The notes below the pieces were generated by a model, which saw nothing but the letters and a program-made list of their open reading frames with translations, had not been told where the DNA came from and did not search any database. A program made the position numbers and the translations under genes. From Oscheius onirici (lineage: Eukaryota > Nematoda > Chromadorea > Rhabditida > Rhabditidae): a stretch of DNA of 64,000 nt. Below are positions 57,551 through 64,000 of the stretch, in pieces. Location: assembly GCA_932521025.1 (NCBI GenBank), contig OW051471.1, forward strand, positions 6,014,001 to 6,078,000. The letters are read 5' to 3'. Each line of letters begins with the position of its first letter. Position 1 is the stretch's first letter.

Positions 57551-57758
57551 AACTCTTTCATCACAACTGTCTGCGTTTCAACATTTTCTATTGCAAAAAT
57601 AATACTACCTATTCGAAAGATGGTCTTCTCCGGACGTGAATCGAGGCTGGTCGATCGGTTGAGACGAGACATCAGGACTGCGTCACGGGCTGTCAGGGAC
57701 AACTCCGCCCCTGACATAAAAGTGGCAAGTGATAGACTTCATTTGGAAACGCGTACAA

Positions 57759-59537
57759 CTATTGGATTATTTCGTCTTTTGAAGAGTCTCCGATTACATC
57801 TTCTTTGCCAGGTACTCGTTTTGAGAGTGCTTGAAGTAAATCTGAGGATAATGGTATTCTCTTTTGCTGCTGCCGTTCTACAACTTTATCAGCTACTTCA
57901 CCCGTCGCTTCCAGTTGATTCTTAAAAAAATCATTTAAGTTAAACAGTAATCATTTTTCTACCTCTTTTTGTTTCTTTTTGGATTCCTCTTCACGTTTCG
58001 AAAGTTCTTCTTCTGTTATTCCATAGAAAACGGCCAATGCTTTCCGTTCTCGGGCGTCAAACTCTTTGGATCTGTCGCCCAAGATCATCCGGAGTTCACC
58101 GATCAAAGAAGAAGCTATTGCAGACCGTTCCATGTTAAACTCTTGGTCACAATATGTTGTTGGTTGATGTTCCTTCTCTGCTACAGCCTCAAAAACCTGA
58201 AAAAAAACGTTGTGGTCGTATAAAATGAGTCAATTCACCTGATCGAATATGGATGTTTGTACAAGTTTTGGAGGTAGAAAGACGTCTTCTACCTCCACCG
58301 ATGTGTTTTCGAGTGATATTTGCTGCTTACTTTCTATTGGACGAAACCATTGCATGAATAAGACTTTTTGTATCGCAACACGGGCTTCTTTTGGGGAAAT
58401 AGATTTGGAGAGAATGCTTAAAATTGTTCCTGAAAAAAAAGACCAGTCGAATAAACTAACTTTGAAGAAATGCCGTCTAAAACTAAAGCAGCAGCTTCGT
58501 GATCAGCTAGTAATGTTGAGGCACCCGCTTCTTGAATTTGACGAACAATGTATTTTTTTGGTTGTTTTATTAAATCTGAAGTGACTATGACTGCTTTTCT
58601 TGTTGTCCTGACCTGTTAGTTGGTTCAAAAGAGGGATTAATTCAGATTTCGTTCGTTTGGTTATGAGGTAAAGCTTCTGAATTGAGAATGGTTGTACTAA
58701 ATAAAGAATTAGGAGGCGTGAAAATGCGCTAATGTGAAGAAACAAAATATCCACGAGGGTCTGAAACGTGGTTGCGATAGCTGACACTGAAACACATACT
58801 GCAACTGCTCCATCAGATAAAATTTCGCGTACGACATCCAAGTCTCCTTCTAACAAGTGTACAATCTCCTTCGTATAATAGTTGGACATCAAACCGTCCT
58901 TTTCGCCAGGTCTACAAAACAATTGTATGCGAGACATATAATTCACTAACATGTATGTTGACAGTTCCTTCGATGAGTTTTCCAAAACTGCAATAAATCG
59001 ACGCAAAAGATGAGCAGCTTTTCGTCGAAGAGAAGCTTGAATTCGACTTCCATTCACGCCTTGTCTGAAAAAAGATGTAAAGTACGCAGCTACATCCAAT
59101 ACCCAAAAAAGATTCGTTCTCTACCCCTTATATCTTTTTGCATTATTTTGACATCTTTTATAATCGAATGAAGAAGTCGTGGAATATTGGTCAGATAGTG
59201 AAAATAACAGTAGGCCATTCCTGCATTCAGCACACCGACAGCAATAAGAATAGCATGTGAAGTTGAGCCATCTAGAGCTAGATTAGAAATTTAAAAAAAA
59301 ACGCCCCTGTTAAAAAATTCACGGATGAAATGGCTATTCCTGCAGTTGCAGTGATTCCAATTGGAATCAGAAGTGACGCTTTTGGAGTTGGATCAACATA
59401 GGTCAGAGTTTCAGCATCAACCTAAATTATAGTAAAAGCAATTAAAAATCACCGCATACCTCATACAATAACTGAAGTCGATAAATGTCATCGTAAACAG
59501 ATTTCAGTAGTCGCTCTTTTAGCCAAAATGTCATCAT
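57759..59537 (-). CDS. uncharacterised multi-exon membrane protein
   Basis: A minus-strand exon series starts at ATG 59537, right after TTTTTTAG (possible trans-splice site): MTFWLKERLLKSVYDDIY, a span (SLLIPIGITATAGIAIS), a second span (AILIAVGVLNAGMAYCYF), a basic helix-rich part (RRKAAHLLRRFIAVLEN, LLEGDLDVVREILSDGAVAV) and a long hydrophobic segment. Then come AGASTLLADHEAAALVLDG, SISPKEARVAIQKVLF, an acidic part, and a charged coiled coil (ITEEELSKREEESKKKQKE), ending IPLSSDLLQALSKRV and stop 57759-57761. Some introns were not fixed. It shows faint likeness to peroxisomal PEX3 in the middle, too weak to name. Tail-to-head with the SLC17 gene, both on minus, 208 nt apart. Confidence 0.6.
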
Positions 59538-59565
59538 CCTAAAAAACGAATATTTTATTGAGGGA

Positions 59566-59657
59566 ATCCATTTTAAAATGCTCTCGCGTCTGTGTGTGTT
59601 TGTGTGTCTGTCGGAAGTTTAATTGGCAACCAGTCGGCTTCGCCGCCTGTCGGCGGC
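59566..59657 (-). repeat. inverted end-piece of the dispersed repeat plus GC hairpin
   Basis: The reverse complement reads GCCGCCGACAGGCGGC-GAAGC, GGTTGCCAATTAAAC, then GACAGACACACAAACACACA, GACGCGAGAGCATTTTAAAA. The ACACAGACGCGAGAG end matches copy 2 at 31.4 kb, and the hairpin matches 10631-10658. This links the hairpin motif to the same repeat family. Confidence 0.6.
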
Positions 59658-59700
59658 TTTTTTACTAGTGTTTTCTGCTTTATTTCTGATACTTTCCCCA

Positions 59701-60045
59701 GGGATGGCAAACCTTGCCGGTCGGCAAGGCCAGGTTGTGAACACAGCGCCAACCTAACCTAGGATCGCGGCGGGTTACTGTAGAAAATCGAAAAAACTCG
59801 ATTTTTCTCTAGTTTTCTTATTTTATTGTCGTTGTTGGTGACTTTATAAGGGGTTGCAACGAAAAAAGGGAAAAAAATAACATCTAGTACAAGAATCTAC
59901 AAGAAAAATGGAGTTTTATCGGTTTGCTACAGTAACCCGCCGCAAGGGTCCCGCAGCGATCCTAGCCGCCAAACCTGGCCAGGTTGGGCGCGCTGTTTAC
60001 AACCTAACTTGGCGCGCCGGTTCCAACCTGGCCTGGCCGGGACGA
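59701..60045. mobile_element. foldback element, about 345 bp
   Basis: Inverted arms: CTAGGATCGC...GCGGGTTACTGTAG at 59759-59783 pairs with CTACAGTAACCCGCCGC...GCGATCCTAG at 59927-59965. Outer parts are imperfect partners (GGTTGTGAACACAGCGCCAA against GGTTGTAAACAGCGCGCCCA in reverse complement). It has GC-rich arms, an AT-rich 143-nt core and no frame. The left edge CAGGGATGGCAAACC resembles hAT ends, but the right edge does not mirror it exactly. Confidence 0.65.
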
Positions 60046-60074
60046 TGATCCGGCAATCTACGAAACCAGTCCAA

Positions 60075-60160
60075 TACCGTATTACCTCTAATTGAAGCAC
60101 ATGTGCTTCTATTTTTCAATCGACCTTTTTGGGGGTGCTGCTATTAGAGGTAATACGGTA
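60075..60160. mobile_element. 86-bp TA-flanked MITE
   Basis: The ends are a perfect 18-bp inverted repeat: TACCGTATTACCTCTAAT at 60075-60092 and its reverse complement at 60143-60160, followed inward by GCAC on both sides. The element is bounded by TA on each end, as for Tc1/mariner-type insertions. Nothing coding. Confidence 0.8.
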
Positions 60161-60995
60161 AATTAAAAAACTCACGTGACCTCAAGACGCTTTTGTCTCT
60201 CTCTCTACCTTACGTCTTCTTCGTGTACTGACTGCCATGAAGTGAAAATAAAGTGAGAACAACATATGTGCAGACTGAACAATTGTAGATGTATTAACCA
60301 TTTATGAATAAAGGGAATCATAATACCTATAAGTTTGACTGGAAAGAGACCGAGAGCACACAAAACGTTATAAGACATGTCAGAATATGTGAAACGCTCA
60401 AAAAATTCAAACTGTTGGGGCTGACTCGCGGTAAAAATGTTCGATTTGAAGAGGTCATTTTGTAAAAATCTTGGCTAAGTATCCAGTGCACACACAATTT
60501 ATCGATTTTTATGATTTTTGCAAGTGACCTTTTTCACAATTCACGAACAGTTTTACAGCGAGTCAGCTCTAAAGTTTTAAGATATAAGGATGTTCAAGGT
60601 AAAATACTATAATTCAAATCGATTTCATGATTTTCTCAACGGTGAATTGGCGCGCTACCCTGAAAAACAGGGTTTTGTGGTTGTCGAAGCGGAATATTTT
60701 GGGTTATTTTTTGAACAGAATTTATCAAATTTTGAGTGAAAATTTTAAGTTACACAAAACTTAAACTATCGTATCACATTGAAGCTGTATGTTTTCGGTT
60801 ATTCAAATTTTGCAATTTTGTGTAACTTAGAATACCCTCTCAAGGTTTTATAGGAGCTATGCATTTTTGAGCACAAAAGTAAATCACTAAGGTAAACAAC
60901 TTCATGTTAGTTTTTACCTGAACTCCGACGTTCACACGTAAAAGCACTAAAACCACGTTAAATACACACGAATAAATTAAGGTCAAAAGAAATAG
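60161..60995. other. intergenic AT-rich DNA
   Basis: No gene recognised between the MITE and the 3' end of the deubiquitinase. TTTTGTGTAACTTA-like words occur in both orientations around 60745-60830 but do not form a clear element. Confidence 0.4.

Positions 60996-64000
<3,005 letters not shown>

Overview
This is nuclear DNA of a nematode. The translated UNC-17 (vesicular acetylcholine transporter) is close to residue-for-residue with the family as known from Caenorhabditis and keeps the nematode C-terminal PLNP-W ending. Most acceptors read TTTCAG or TTTTAG, introns are very short, and genes are tightly packed. An intact DNMT2 (tRNA cytosine-5 methyltransferase) argues against Rhabditida such as C. 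elegans, which lack DNMT genes, and favours an early-branching clade (Dorylaimia, Enoplia or Plectida). That placement is inference.

Region by region. 1-2 kb: upstream DNA ending in a TATA/Inr promoter. 2-7.3 kb: the complete cholinergic locus, with unc-17/VAChT (2334-4612) followed on the same strand by cha-1/ChAT (4679-7274); a candidate shared untranslated leader exon lies at 1985-2073. 7.3-9.2 kb, minus: a GSKIP-domain protein and a small amidated-peptide precursor. 9.2-11.3 kb: a hAT-like MITE, a 30-bp tandem array and other repeats. 11.4-16.8 kb: CYSTM1-like, MADF-BESS, a decayed SUV39-type methyltransferase and a secreted glutathione peroxidase. 16.9-18.3 kb, minus: a divergent 14-3-3-like protein. 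20.1-28.2 kb, plus: decayed alpha-mannosidase II, a membrane-anchored carboxylesterase and a one-Ig membrane protein. 28.3-29.6 kb, minus: a GNAT/DUF1248-like protein. 33-34.2 kb: a nucleotide-sugar transporter. 34.6-37.1 kb, minus: an LRR receptor-like protein. 39.1-43.3 kb: cyclin L then DNMT2. 44.4-50.3 kb: an unknown small protein, HDHD5 and a nicotinic receptor alpha-type subunit. 51.4-55.4 kb: two small unknown genes, repeats and CCDC115/Vma22. 55.5-59.5 kb, minus: an SLC17 transporter and an unknown membrane protein. 61-64 kb, minus: a USP-type deubiquitinase cut by the window edge.

Themes. Several same-strand neighbours are separated by almost identical gaps of 130-137 nt from stop to start, with 3' splice sites just before the downstream ATG, which looks like operons with trans-splicing. 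Introns of 21-45 nt are common, and two (21 and 24 nt) must be spliced to keep the frame. The acetylcholine synthesis and loading genes, a nicotinic receptor subunit and a carboxylesterase all fall in the window, but only unc-17/cha-1 are a known functional unit. Three loci (SUV39-like, mannosidase II, a second CYSTM-like copy) carry stops or frameshifts, while about 20 other genes read cleanly. I found no single unmistakably novel system. The strongest leads are the nested cholinergic locus in a DNMT2-bearing nematode, the extreme introns, the operon-like spacing and the peptide precursor.
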